From: Gammaproteobacteria bacterium
GTDB taxonomy: Bacteria > Pseudomonadota > Gammaproteobacteria > Methylococcales > UBA2780
Direction: 5' to 3'
Assembly (NCBI GenBank): GCA_003646305.1
Contig: QNFJ01000128.1
Coordinates: 1-6,415, forward strand
DNA length: 6,415 nt
The translations under genes were made by a program, and so were the position numbers. Positions 1 through 6,415 of this stretch are shown piece after piece. How positions within the stretch are numbered: the stretch's first letter is position 1; each line of letters starts with the position of its first letter. The notes beneath the pieces were generated by a model that worked only from the letters and a program-made list of their open reading frames with translations, did no database searches and had not been told where the DNA came from.

Positions 1-708
1 ATCACTTTTCTTTAGCTCCGGCGCCCCTTCTAGTAGTACAACAAATTCCCCTTTTTGCCCATAGGGGTTTTCTTGGATAATTTCACAAATATCACCAACG
101 GTAGAATTGATAATGGTCTCATGCAGTTTCGTCAGCTCTCTAGCCACGACAACTTTTCTCTCTGCTGGAAAAACCGCCTGCAGATCTTCTAATGCTGCAA
201 GGATACGGTGGCTTGATTCATAAAAAATAGCGGTTTCAGTTTTATCCATAAACTCCGCCATCACGGTACGCCGTTTGCTGGAGGTTCTCGGCATAAAGCC
301 GTAGAAGGTGAAGCTATCTGTTGGCAGCCCACTCACCGATAAACCGGCAATAAGGGCAGAGGCTCCAGGGATGGGTGACACCGGGATCCCGGCTTCACGC
401 GCACGGCGTACAAGCGAATAACCGGGGTCGCTAATCAGCGGGGTTCCTGCATCTGAAATAAGGGCAATGGATTCTCCAGCCTGCATCCGCTCAACGAGCC
501 GCTCTGCCATTGTGCCTTCATTGTGCTCATGATAAGCCTGTAGCGGCTGGTCGATACCATGATGTTGCAAGAGTGGGCGGCTATGGCGCGTATCTTCTGC
601 GGCAATCAAGTCAACCTCTTTTAAGGTGGAAATGGCTCTTGCAGAAAGATCAGAAAGATTCCCAATAGGCGTAGCTACGATAAATAGCATCCCGTTTTTA
701 TTTGACAC
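1..708 (-). CDS. rsmI: 16S rRNA (cytidine-2'-O)-methyltransferase RsmI, C-terminus cut by window edge
   Basis: RsmI uses S-adenosylmethionine to 2'-O-methylate C1402 of 16S rRNA in the decoding centre; it belongs to the tetrapyrrole-methylase fold family. Reading the minus strand from GTG at 708 gives 236 codons without a stop. Visible motifs in order: TPIGNL (residues 13-18), AEDTR (37-41), the SAM-binding loop SDAGTPLISDPG (85-96), PGASA (114-118), FYESSHRI (162-169) and ARELTKLHE (189-197), all matching RsmI/YraL. E. coli RsmI is about 286 residues, so some 50 C-terminal residues lie beyond base 1. The start is GTG at 708 because an AGGAG sits 6 nt upstream; GTG at 711 (3 nt from it) and ATG at 690 (24 nt) fit less well. 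It diverges from lpoA, as yraL does from yraM in E. coli. No frameshift or missing core motif was seen. Confidence 0.95.
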   Translation of the reverse strand, partial: MSNKNGMLFIVATPIGNLSDLSARAISTLKEVDLIAAEDTRHSRPLLQHHGIDQPLQAYHEHNEGTMAERLVERMQAGESIALISDAGTPLISDPGYSLVRRAREAGIPVSPIPGASALIAGLSVSGLPTDSFTFYGFMPRTSSKRRTVMAEFMDKTETAIFYESSHRILAALEDLQAVFPAERKVVVARELTKLHETIINSTVGDICEIIQENPYGQKGEFVVLLEGAPELKKSD

Positions 709-714
709 CACGCA

Positions 715-719
715 CTCCT
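715..719 (-). promoter_or_regulatory. Shine-Dalgarno site for rsmI
   Basis: On the minus strand the bases AGGAG (719 to 715) lie 6 nt before the GTG at 708 and only 3 nt before the in-frame GTG at 711. The spacing favours the second GTG as the rsmI start, although the two proposals differ by one residue only. Confidence 0.6.
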
Positions 720-756
720 GAATGAATACTTCGACGAAACCAAAAATTGACCCCTC

Positions 757-762
757 TATAAT
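757..762 (+). promoter_or_regulatory. Candidate -10 box for the lpoA operon
   Basis: A perfect TATAAT hexamer lies in the divergent rsmI-lpoA gap. Transcription would begin near 769 and leave a leader of about 40 nt before the lpoA ATG. The -35 position at normal spacing (around 734-739) has no good match to TTGACA. A TTGACC at 747-752 is only 4 bp from the -10 and cannot pair with it. The promoter is therefore plausible by location and -10 only. No clear promoter for rsmI was found on the opposite strand. Confidence 0.4.
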
Positions 763-810
763 GCCAGATAGTCGGCAGTTGCAGACCGAATTTTACGATA
801 AGCTAACTTG

Positions 811-2754
811 ATGAAATCCCTCAGCAGATCTTTTTTACCTTTTATTGCCCTTACTTTGTTGCTTGCTTTCTTTTTTAGCGGATGCTCAACAACATCCAAG
901 TGGCAACCACCAACGACCTCAGAGTTACCCGAAGCCATTCCGGCCGAAACTTTTCTCGAGCAAGGTAATTACAACGCGGCTGCACAAGAGTTCCTAAGGC
1001 TCGCTGAACAAACCCCTCCTCCACTACGCGAGCATTATCTTATTCGAGCAGCTGAAGCCTTCATCCAGGGTGGCAATATTATTTCTGCCATTACCATAGC
1101 TGACAAAGTTGATGTCTCTTCTCTTTCTTCCCAAAGCCGGTACCAATTGACACTGCTTTATAGTCGAATTGATATTAGCATGGGCAAATCCGAGCAAGCA
1201 CTCGAACGTCTTGACACAATTCCTGCCGCAGAGCTCGACCCAGGATTTCAAATCACTTATCACACATTACGTGCAAATGCTTTTTCAATTATGGGAAACC
1301 TTCTTGAAAGTGCGCGCGAACGGGTTTTTATCGCACCGCTTCTTTATGAGAATGACGACATTGAGAAAAATAATGCCGCGATATTTGAAGGGCTTTCTCT
1401 ACTTTCTATACGCACGCTAGAAATGCTTCAACCACCTGCACCGGACAGATTAGGTGGCTGGATGGCAATTACTCGTATTCTGAAAACACCTTTTGAGAAT
1501 CAAGAACAGCTTGAGAATGCAATCGATGAGTGGCACCAACAGTTCCCCAATCATCCCGCTGATGTTGACGTATTTCGCTACAAAAAAACGGCTCAACTTA
1601 CAGCCTCTGAAATGCCTCGTTCTATAGCGCTATTTCTTCCTCAGTCCGGCAGCTTTTCCAAAGCCGCACTTGCTATTCAAAAAGGCATTATATCCGCCTA
1701 TTACCTTAACAAGGAAAACTCACCCCCCTCTATCCATCTGTATGACACAGAAAAAGCGGATATTACAACGCTCTACCAGACCGCCATTACGGATGGTGCT
1801 CAACTCGTCATTGGCCCGCTTAATAAAAAAAGGGTACTGGCGCTGTCTCAATCTGATTCTTTACCAATCCCTGTTCTGGCGCTCAACCAACCAAAATTAG
1901 CTGAAAATAGCCCAGCTAGCTTCTATCAATTTAGCTTAAGCCCTGAAGACGAAGTGGAACAGTCTGCAGCAGCAGCCTGGCTCAAAGGGCACCGGACAGC
2001 ACTGATCCTGACGCCAGCCTCCGGTTTTGGCCACCGTCTTGCGAGTCACTTTGCCAACTACTGGCAAGCGCTTGGGGGTGACGTACTCGAAGCGCAAAGC
2101 TACCCACCCAAACAAACCGATTTTTCTGCCTCAATCCAGCAACTGCTCAATCTCGACTCAAGTAAGCTGCGCTACAAAAGAGTCCGGCGACTCCTCAACC
2201 GCGATATCAAGTTCGAGCCACGGCGCCGTCAGGATGCCGATTTTCTATTCCTCGCAGCAACAGCTCGGAATGCTCGACTCATCAGACCTCAGCTGCAATT
2301 TTTCCGAGCTTCTCGCCTGCCCGTTTATGCCACATCGCACCTTTACAACGGCCGGGACAACCCCTCGCAGAATATTGATCTGGATGGCATCACATTTACA
2401 GATATTCCCTGGGATGAAATCCAACAAGAGGGAGAAGCCACTTCTCTCCTCGCAATTAGCCAGTCCTGGAAAAATCTCCCTGCGCACGAACAGCGCCTGC
2501 TTGCCTTAGGTGTAGATGCTTATAATGTTATACCGCAACTGGTGAGACTTCAGCAGTCATCTACCTCCCGATATAGCGGACTGACTGGTAAGCTCTATCT
2601 CGATAAAAAAAACCGGCTACACCGGCAACTAAATCTGTTTTATTTCAAAAAGGGAACTGCCAGACCTATTGGGATTGCGCCACATCTACAGCCTTCGATA
2701 ATCCCACCTGAAGAGCTGGTTGAAAATGAAGCAATACTAGATGCCATTGAGTAG
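811..2754 (+). CDS. lpoA: Penicillin-binding protein activator LpoA (outer-membrane lipoprotein)
   Basis: LpoA is an outer-membrane lipoprotein that reaches through the periplasm and stimulates the peptidoglycan synthase PBP1A. The 647-residue product is close to the 678 residues of E. coli LpoA (YraM, LppC family). It begins with a basic N-region and hydrophobic stretch ending FFSGC, with Cys25 as the expected lipidated residue; Ser at +2 agrees with outer-membrane sorting, while Phe at -3 is less typical of a lipobox. Residues about 40-260 are helical and TPR-like. Residues about 271-620 form the periplasmic-binding-protein-like domain: IALFLPQSG (272-280), VIGPLNKK (333-340), LALNQP (356-361), LSPEDE (376-381) and DIPW (531-534) align with E. 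coli LpoA segments from memory. ATG at 811 is preferred; an adjacent in-frame TTG at 808 would add one residue. The Shine-Dalgarno is weak (GATAAG at 797-802). It is first in the rightward operon. Confidence 0.93.
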   Translation: MKSLSRSFLPFIALTLLLAFFFSGCSTTSKWQPPTTSELPEAIPAETFLEQGNYNAAAQEFLRLAEQTPPPLREHYLIRAAEAFIQGGNIISAITIADKVDVSSLSSQSRYQLTLLYSRIDISMGKSEQALERLDTIPAAELDPGFQITYHTLRANAFSIMGNLLESARERVFIAPLLYENDDIEKNNAAIFEGLSLLSIRTLEMLQPPAPDRLGGWMAITRILKTPFENQEQLENAIDEWHQQFPNHPADVDVFRYKKTAQLTASEMPRSIALFLPQSGSFSKAALAIQKGIISAYYLNKENSPPSIHLYDTEKADITTLYQTAITDGAQLVIGPLNKKRVLALSQSDSLPIPVLALNQPKLAENSPASFYQFSLSPEDEVEQSAAAAWLKGHRTALILTPASGFGHRLASHFANYWQALGGDVLEAQSYPPKQTDFSASIQQLLNLDSSKLRYKRVRRLLNRDIKFEPRRRQDADFLFLAATARNARLIRPQLQFFRASRLPVYATSHLYNGRDNPSQNIDLDGITFTDIPWDEIQQEGEATSLLAISQSWKNLPAHEQRLLALGVDAYNVIPQLVRLQQSSTSRYSGLTGKLYLDKKNRLHRQLNLFYFKKGTARPIGIAPHLQPSIIPPEELVENEAILDAIE

Positions 2755-2766
2755 CCGTCCATTAAT

Positions 2767-3129
2767 ATGGCGAAAGCAACAGAGATTGGTCAAAAAGCAG
2801 AAAACAGGGCGCTTGAGTACCTAGAATCTAATGGCCTCAAGCTAGTAGAACGTAATTACCGCTGTAACCGCGGTGAAATTGACCTCATTATGGATGATGC
2901 CGGTACGCTTGTTTTTGTGGAAGTTCGTTACCGCAAACAAAACCACTTTGGCTCTGCTCTCGAGAGCATTAATCGCACCAAGCAGAAAAAAATTATCCTC
3001 AGCACAAAACACTATCTCGCACACCACCCAGAAGACAGTCCTGTTCGCTTTGATGCAATAGCACTATCACCCACTGGCACAAGACTTGAGATACAATGGG
3101 TAAAAAGCGCCTTTGAGGCCTGGGATTAA
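2767..3129 (+). CDS. yraN: YraN family (UPF0102) nuclease-fold protein
   Basis: This 120-residue protein belongs to UPF0102/YraN, a widespread family with a restriction-endonuclease-like fold; its cellular role is not settled, so no function is assigned. Family marks are RNYRCNRGEIDLI (residues 29-41), with Glu37 and Asp39, and VFVEVRYR (48-55), with Glu51 and Arg53. These occupy the D-xn-E-x-K positions of the fold, with Arg for Lys as in E. coli YraN. The C-terminal segment WVKSAFEAW resembles the family ending. E. coli YraN has 131 residues, so this one is complete with a shorter N-terminus. It begins 12 nt after the lpoA stop, in the same reading frame. No convincing Shine-Dalgarno precedes the ATG, which suggests reliance on translation arriving from lpoA. 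The position between lpoA and the SIS gene matches the E. coli yraM-yraN-yraO order. Confidence 0.9.
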   Translation: MAKATEIGQKAENRALEYLESNGLKLVERNYRCNRGEIDLIMDDAGTLVFVEVRYRKQNHFGSALESINRTKQKKIILSTKHYLAHHPEDSPVRFDAIALSPTGTRLEIQWVKSAFEAWD

Positions 3130-3150
3130 GCAGACTGCCATTCAATACCT

Positions 3151-3738
3151 ATGAACATTCAGCAACGAATTCAAGATCATTTTTCAGCCAGCATTCAGGC
3201 CAAAGAAGAGGCTGCCAAGTTATTAGGCGAACCCATTCAGCAGGCCGCTCAAAAAATCATCGACTGTTTTCTCAACGGCGGAAAAGTACTTACCTGCGGC
3301 AATGGCGGATCAGCAGGTGATGCCCAGCATTTCTCTTCTGAAATGCTAAACCGATTTGAAATAGAGCGTCCCAGCCTGCCTGCTATCGCTCTTTCAACCG
3401 ACACATCAACCATCACCTCCATTGCAAACGATTACCACTACAACGAGATATTCTCAAAACAGCTTAGAGCACTAGGTCAAAGTGGAGATATTCTGCTTGC
3501 CTACACTACCAGCGGTAATTCTGCCAATATTCTAAAAGCAACAGAGGCTGCTCATGAACGCGATATGACGGTCATTGCGATAACGGGCAAAGACGGAGGC
3601 TCGCTTGCTCCGATGCTCTCAGACAATGACATTGAGCTCCGCGTTCCGGTCAAATCTACTGCCCGCATTCAAGAGGTTCATCTACTGATCACTCATTGCC
3701 TGTGTGACCTCATTGACCAACAGCTTTTCGGAGAATAG
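3151..3738 (+). CDS. gmhA: SIS-domain sedoheptulose-7-phosphate isomerase (GmhA type, at the DiaA locus)
   Basis: This 195-residue protein is a single SIS domain of the GmhA/DiaA family. GmhA is cytosolic and converts sedoheptulose 7-phosphate to D-glycero-manno-heptose 7-phosphate, the first step to LPS heptose; DiaA instead binds DnaA and promotes replication initiation. By genome position and overall similarity (NRFE, RPSLPAIAL, IANDYHYNE, CLCDLID) this is the yraO/DiaA-locus protein. However, it has the GmhA phosphate-binding loop CGNGGSAGDAQHF (49-61) and TSGNSAN (120-126). It also keeps Glu64 and His182, which align with catalytic Glu65 and His180 of E. coli GmhA; as I recall E. coli DiaA, those positions are Ser and Asn. 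The equivalent Pseudomonas aeruginosa gene is annotated gmhA. It starts 21 nt after yraN without a clear Shine-Dalgarno. A DnaA-related role as well cannot be excluded; diaA is the alternative name. Confidence 0.85.
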   Translation: MNIQQRIQDHFSASIQAKEEAAKLLGEPIQQAAQKIIDCFLNGGKVLTCGNGGSAGDAQHFSSEMLNRFEIERPSLPAIALSTDTSTITSIANDYHYNEIFSKQLRALGQSGDILLAYTTSGNSANILKATEAAHERDMTVIAITGKDGGSLAPMLSDNDIELRVPVKSTARIQEVHLLITHCLCDLIDQQLFGE

Positions 3739-3740
3739 GG
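3737..3740 (+). promoter_or_regulatory. Shine-Dalgarno site for dolP, overlapping the gmhA stop
   Basis: AGGG lies 8 nt before the ATG at 3749 and shares bases with the TAG stop of the upstream isomerase gene. A second GGAG at 3730-3733 is a little further upstream. This supports ATG 3749, where a lipoprotein signal begins immediately, over the longer open frame from 3704. It also suggests that ribosomes ending the isomerase can reinitiate here. Confidence 0.55.
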
Positions 3741-3748
3741 CTTCTGCC

Positions 3749-4324
3749 ATGAAAATATTTTCCTTCATCTTGGTTATCATTACACTTTTGAGTGGTTGTA
3801 CAGCTGCCATTATTGGAGGGGCTGCAGTCGGTGTTAGCACCTTCCACGACCGGCGCTCCACAGGCACTATTCTCGATGATCAAACCATTGAATTGAAAGC
3901 GCTCACCCAAATTTTCAACAATGAGCGCATATCTGATAATACACATATCAATGTAACCGCCTATAACGGCGTTGTTCTCCTAACGGGTGAGGCACCCAGC
4001 GAAGTTCTCAGAAGCAAAGTGATTTCCCTTATCAGGCCCGTCTCAAAAGTACGCAAAATTCATAATGAAATTAGGCTGGCGGCACCCAGTACTATGATGG
4101 CCCGCAGTAATGACAGCTACATTACCAGCAAAGCTAAAGTTGCCCTTTTCAAAATTCGCGGCATGCGTGACTTCGACCCATCACGAGTCAAAGTGGTTAC
4201 CGAAGATGGAACGGTCTACCTGATGGGCCTCTTGTGGCATGTAGAAAGTCAACCCGTTACAGAAACCATACGCCGTGTTAAAGGTGTTCAGCGCGTTGTA
4301 ACATTGTTCGAATACATTGACTAG
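3749..4324 (+). CDS. dolP: BON-domain outer-membrane lipoprotein DolP (YraP)
   Basis: DolP is a dual-BON lipoprotein of the outer-membrane inner leaflet, linked in E. coli to envelope integrity, septal peptidoglycan splitting and support of the BAM complex. The 191-residue product has the same length as E. coli DolP. It starts with MKIF, a hydrophobic stretch, and a textbook lipobox LSGC with Cys17; Thr at +2 is consistent with outer-membrane targeting. A Gly/Ala-rich segment follows (AAIIGGAAVG, 19-28), then DRRSTGT (34-40). BON1 spans about 46-113 with NVTAYNGVVLLTG (68-80), and BON2 about 123-190 with VKVVTEDGTVYLMG (147-160). The open frame extends upstream to 3704, but only the 3749 start puts the signal peptide at the N-terminus and has a Shine-Dalgarno. 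It starts 10 nt after the isomerase gene, and its last 8 nt overlap the next gene. Confidence 0.92.
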   Translation: MKIFSFILVIITLLSGCTAAIIGGAAVGVSTFHDRRSTGTILDDQTIELKALTQIFNNERISDNTHINVTAYNGVVLLTGEAPSEVLRSKVISLIRPVSKVRKIHNEIRLAAPSTMMARSNDSYITSKAKVALFKIRGMRDFDPSRVKVVTEDGTVYLMGLLWHVESQPVTETIRRVKGVQRVVTLFEYID

Positions 4325-5705
4325 CTCGACCTTAGGAGAGCTTATAAAGGCGCTAAGCGCGCGCTTCTCTGACAAAAACCTGTTAACAGACCCTGCAGAG
4401 TGCTGGTCTTACGGCTACGACAATAGTCGCCGCCATGCTGCCCCAGATGCCGTTGTCTTTCCCTCCTCGCACGAAGAGGTGGTCGCACTCGTCAGGCTCT
4501 GTAACGCTCACAAAACCCCGCTCATTGCTAGAGGACGAGGCACCGGAACAACGGGGGCAACTGTGCCGGTTTCAGGTGGGGTTGTTCTCTCAATGGAGAG
4601 AATGAATCGCCTGATTGAGTTCTCCCCGGAGAATCGTTATATCACCACCGAACCCGGCATGACTAATCAGGCTTTACAGGAAATTGCAGCGAAAGAGAAT
4701 TTTTTCTGGCCTCCAGACCCAACCAGTTCAGCTTATTGCTCTATTGGCGGAAACCTTGCCTATAATTCAGCGGGACCTCGTGCGGTTAAGTACGGCACAC
4801 CGCGTGAGAACTGCTTAGGTCTAAGGATTGTTACCGGAGATGGCCGTGAAATGCGAGTCGGCACCTTCACCAGCAAAGGCGTTGTCGGCTATGACCTTAC
4901 TCGCCTGATTATCGGTTCAGAGGGGACACTTGCCATCATCACAGAAGCGACTTTAAAGTTAACACCGCGCCCAGAAACCAAACAAACTCTGCAAGCAATC
5001 TACAGCAGCGTCACTTCAGCCACCAAAGCTGTTGCCCAAATTATGGCTCAACCTGAAACACCTTGTGCTCTTGAGTTTATCGATAAGAATGCAATCGACA
5101 TGGTTCGCCAATACTCAATGGTCGATCTACCCAAACAGGCTGGGGCGCTACTAATGATCGAGGTCGATGGTAATAACAACAGCATTCACCATTCCGTTGA
5201 AGCCATTAAAGCTGCCGCCAAAAATGACGGCCTACTCTCGTTGGAAACAGCACAAACGAAAGAAGAGATAGAGGCACTATGGAAAACCCGAAAAGCACTC
5301 TCACCGTCACTTCGAAAAATTGCACCCAGGAAAATAAATGAAGATGTTGTCGTGCCTGTTGCCAGACTGCCCGAGCTTATCTCTCGGCTCGACGCCCTTT
5401 CTCAAAAATTCAACCTGCCGATCGTCAATTTTGGCCATGCTGGAAACGGGAATATTCACGTCAATCTACTCATTGATCCAGATAACCCGGGGGAAAGCGA
5501 GAAAGCCTCACACTGTCTAATTGCCCTTTTTGACCTCGTGCTAGAACTTAATGGCACCCTCTCTGGAGAGCATGGTGTCGGGCTTGAAAAACGCGACTAT
5601 ATTGAAAAAGAGTTGGGTCGAGAAGCCATCGAACTAATGCATTCGATCAAGCAACAATTTGATCCACTCGGAATACTTAACCCTGGGAAAATGTTGCCCC
5701 TTTAG
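4317..5705 (+). CDS. FAD-binding oxidoreductase, D-2-hydroxyacid dehydrogenase type (GlcD / D-lactate dehydrogenase family)
   Basis: This 462-residue flavoprotein is of the FAD-linked oxidase (PCMH-fold) family that oxidises D-2-hydroxyacids such as D-lactate, glycolate or D-2-hydroxyglutarate. The FAD domain covers about residues 40-215: ARGRGTGTTGATVP (71-84), PPDPTSS (132-138), SIGGNLAYNSAGP (142-154), KYG (158-160) and GYDLTRLIIGSEGTL (191-205). The C-terminal cap carries NEDVVVP (341-347), GHAGNGNIH (373-381, putative metal ligands His374 and His381), SGEHGVG (416-422) and the ending LNPGKMLP. The NEDVVVP segment differs from E. coli GlcD, and no glcE or glcF follows, so a stand-alone dehydrogenase is more likely than a glycolate oxidase subunit; the substrate is not decidable. 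The start is TTG at 4317: an upstream stop lies at 4299-4301 and the first in-frame ATG is codon 93, inside the FAD domain. There is no Shine-Dalgarno, and it overlaps dolP by 8 nt. Confidence 0.85.
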   Translation: MTSSTLGELIKALSARFSDKNLLTDPAECWSYGYDNSRRHAAPDAVVFPSSHEEVVALVRLCNAHKTPLIARGRGTGTTGATVPVSGGVVLSMERMNRLIEFSPENRYITTEPGMTNQALQEIAAKENFFWPPDPTSSAYCSIGGNLAYNSAGPRAVKYGTPRENCLGLRIVTGDGREMRVGTFTSKGVVGYDLTRLIIGSEGTLAIITEATLKLTPRPETKQTLQAIYSSVTSATKAVAQIMAQPETPCALEFIDKNAIDMVRQYSMVDLPKQAGALLMIEVDGNNNSIHHSVEAIKAAAKNDGLLSLETAQTKEEIEALWKTRKALSPSLRKIAPRKINEDVVVPVARLPELISRLDALSQKFNLPIVNFGHAGNGNIHVNLLIDPDNPGESEKASHCLIALFDLVLELNGTLSGEHGVGLEKRDYIEKELGREAIELMHSIKQQFDPLGILNPGKMLPL

Positions 5706-5727
5706 GTTCTTTTCTAAAAAAGCAGCT

Positions 5728-6415
5728 CTATTCTAAAAACTCTATCCTCATAGAGAGATCAACAGCTTCCACATTTTTAGTCAGCGCACCTACCGAAATA
5801 AAATCCACCCCCGTTTCCGCAATCGAACGAATCGTTTCAAGGCTTACATTACCAGACGCCTCAAGCTTTGCCTGGCCTTTATTCAGCTCAACGGCTTTGC
5901 GTAGCATTTCAAGATCAAAATTGTCCAGTAACAAGATATCTGCTCCCGCAGAAAGCGCTTGCTGAGCCTCGTCGAGTGTTTCAACTTCCACCTCTACCGG
6001 AACACCCGCCCCTAATACCTTAGCAGTAGAAACAGCAGCAAGAATAGAGCCTGCCGCGAGGATATGGTTTTCCTTAATTAAAATGCCGTCATAAAGGCCC
6101 ACCCGGTGGTTATAACAGCCACCACAGCTGACCGCATATTTCTGTGCATTTCTGAGACCAGGGATTGTTTTTCGAGTATCCAGAATACGAGCAGAGGTTC
6201 CTTCAACTTTATTTGCATACTTTTGCGAAATCGTCGCCGTAGCCGAGAGTGTTTGCAATAAATTTAGCGCTGTCCTCTCACCTGTTAACAGTGCTCTGGC
6301 CGAGCCTTGCAAAGAGCAAAGCTGAGTTCCTGCTTTGACAAACTCACCCTCTTCGGCAAGCCAGCCAATCACCACCTCATCATTCAGCTCATGGAAGACC
6401 GTTTCGAACCATTCA
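5728..6415 (-). CDS. nadC: Nicotinate-nucleotide pyrophosphorylase (quinolinate phosphoribosyltransferase), N-terminus cut by window edge
   Basis: NadC condenses quinolinate with PRPP to give nicotinate mononucleotide, CO2 and pyrophosphate, in de novo NAD synthesis in the cytosol. On the minus strand 228 residues are visible before the TAG stop. The frame stays open to base 6414, reading EWFETVFHEL at the edge, so the GTG at 6375 is internal and not a start. E. coli NadC has 297 residues, so roughly 60-70 are missing here. Visible active-site motifs, in fragment numbering, are TGERTALN (44-51), DTRKT (79-83), CGGCYNHR (97-104), IKENH (113-117), VEVEVE (140-145), LLLDNF (161-166), SGNV (187-190) and SVGALTK (207-213). 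These supply the Arg, Lys, His, Glu and Asp residues of the substrate and phosphate sites. It is convergent with the dehydrogenase gene, 22 bp away, and belongs to a separate transcription unit. Confidence 0.96.
   Translation of the reverse strand, partial: EWFETVFHELNDEVVIGWLAEEGEFVKAGTQLCSLQGSARALLTGERTALNLLQTLSATATISQKYANKVEGTSARILDTRKTIPGLRNAQKYAVSCGGCYNHRVGLYDGILIKENHILAAGSILAAVSTAKVLGAGVPVEVEVETLDEAQQALSAGADILLLDNFDLEMLRKAVELNKGQAKLEASGNVSLETIRSIAETGVDFISVGALTKNVEAVDLSMRIEFLE

Noticed and set aside
756..938. Minus-strand open frame across the rsmI-lpoA gap and the lpoA signal peptide
   Set aside because: It covers the promoter region and is the antisense of a strongly supported signal sequence, with no family resemblance of its own.
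2027..2509. 160-codon open frame on the plus strand inside lpoA
   Set aside because: It lies wholly within the well-supported lpoA frame, has no recognisable domain, and is low-complexity in the way of out-of-frame translation (many Ser, Thr and Pro).
3704..3748. Upstream extension of dolP to a start at 3704
   Set aside because: It would place 15 extra residues before the MKIF lipoprotein signal and overlap the end of gmhA; the ATG at 3749 has a Shine-Dalgarno and gives exactly the family length.
5709..5722. CTTTT / AAAAG inverted repeat after the dehydrogenase stop as a terminator
   Set aside because: The 5-bp stem is almost all A-T and no T-run follows it on the plus strand, so it does not make a credible intrinsic terminator. 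No other terminator was found in the 22-bp convergent gap.
6373..6375. GTG at 6375 as the start of nadC
   Set aside because: The frame remains open to the window edge and the upstream residues fit NadC; a start here would remove an N-terminal part of the enzyme present in the family.
1..6415. Mobile elements, CRISPR arrays, structural RNA genes or a novel defence-type system
   Set aside because: No direct-repeat array, transposase, integrase, terminal inverted repeats or tRNA/rRNA-like sequence was seen. The window is almost fully accounted for by seven conserved housekeeping genes in a known order.

Overview
The window reads as an ordinary chromosomal housekeeping segment from a gammaproteobacterium. 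The order rsmI (divergent), then lpoA, yraN, a diaA/gmhA-type SIS gene and a dolP-type BON lipoprotein gene is the conserved yraL-yraM-yraN-yraO-yraP neighbourhood of Escherichia coli, also found in pseudomonads. The SIS protein resembles the pseudomonad form more than E. coli DiaA. LpoA, and the outer-membrane lipoprotein setting generally, fit a gammaproteobacterium. The genus cannot be fixed from this sequence. Base composition looks moderate and even, and there is no sign of mobile DNA.

Layout: positions 1-708 (minus) hold most of rsmI, cut at its C-terminal end by the window edge. A divergent intergenic region of about 100 bp follows, carrying a TATAAT box that probably serves the rightward genes. 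From 811 to 5705 (plus) lie five tightly packed genes: lpoA, yraN, the SIS isomerase, dolP, and a flavoprotein dehydrogenase whose TTG start overlaps the end of dolP. Gaps are 12, 21 and 10 bp, then an 8-bp overlap, so a single operon is likely. From 5728 to the right edge (minus) is nadC, convergent with the operon across a 22-bp gap and lacking its N-terminus.

Functional picture: LpoA and DolP are outer-membrane lipoproteins of the cell-envelope machinery (peptidoglycan synthase activation, envelope integrity). The SIS protein keeps the two catalytic residues of sedoheptulose-7-phosphate isomerase, so it may supply heptose for the LPS core, although it sits at the locus of the replication-initiation factor DiaA. 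YraN is a conserved nuclease-fold protein of unsettled function. RsmI methylates 16S rRNA. The flavoprotein probably oxidises a D-2-hydroxyacid, and NadC makes nicotinate mononucleotide. I found no tRNA, rRNA, CRISPR, insertion sequence or clearly novel system. The points worth a second look are the identity of the SIS enzyme, the TTG-overlap coupling of the dehydrogenase, and the single-stop, same-frame arrangement of the first three operon genes.
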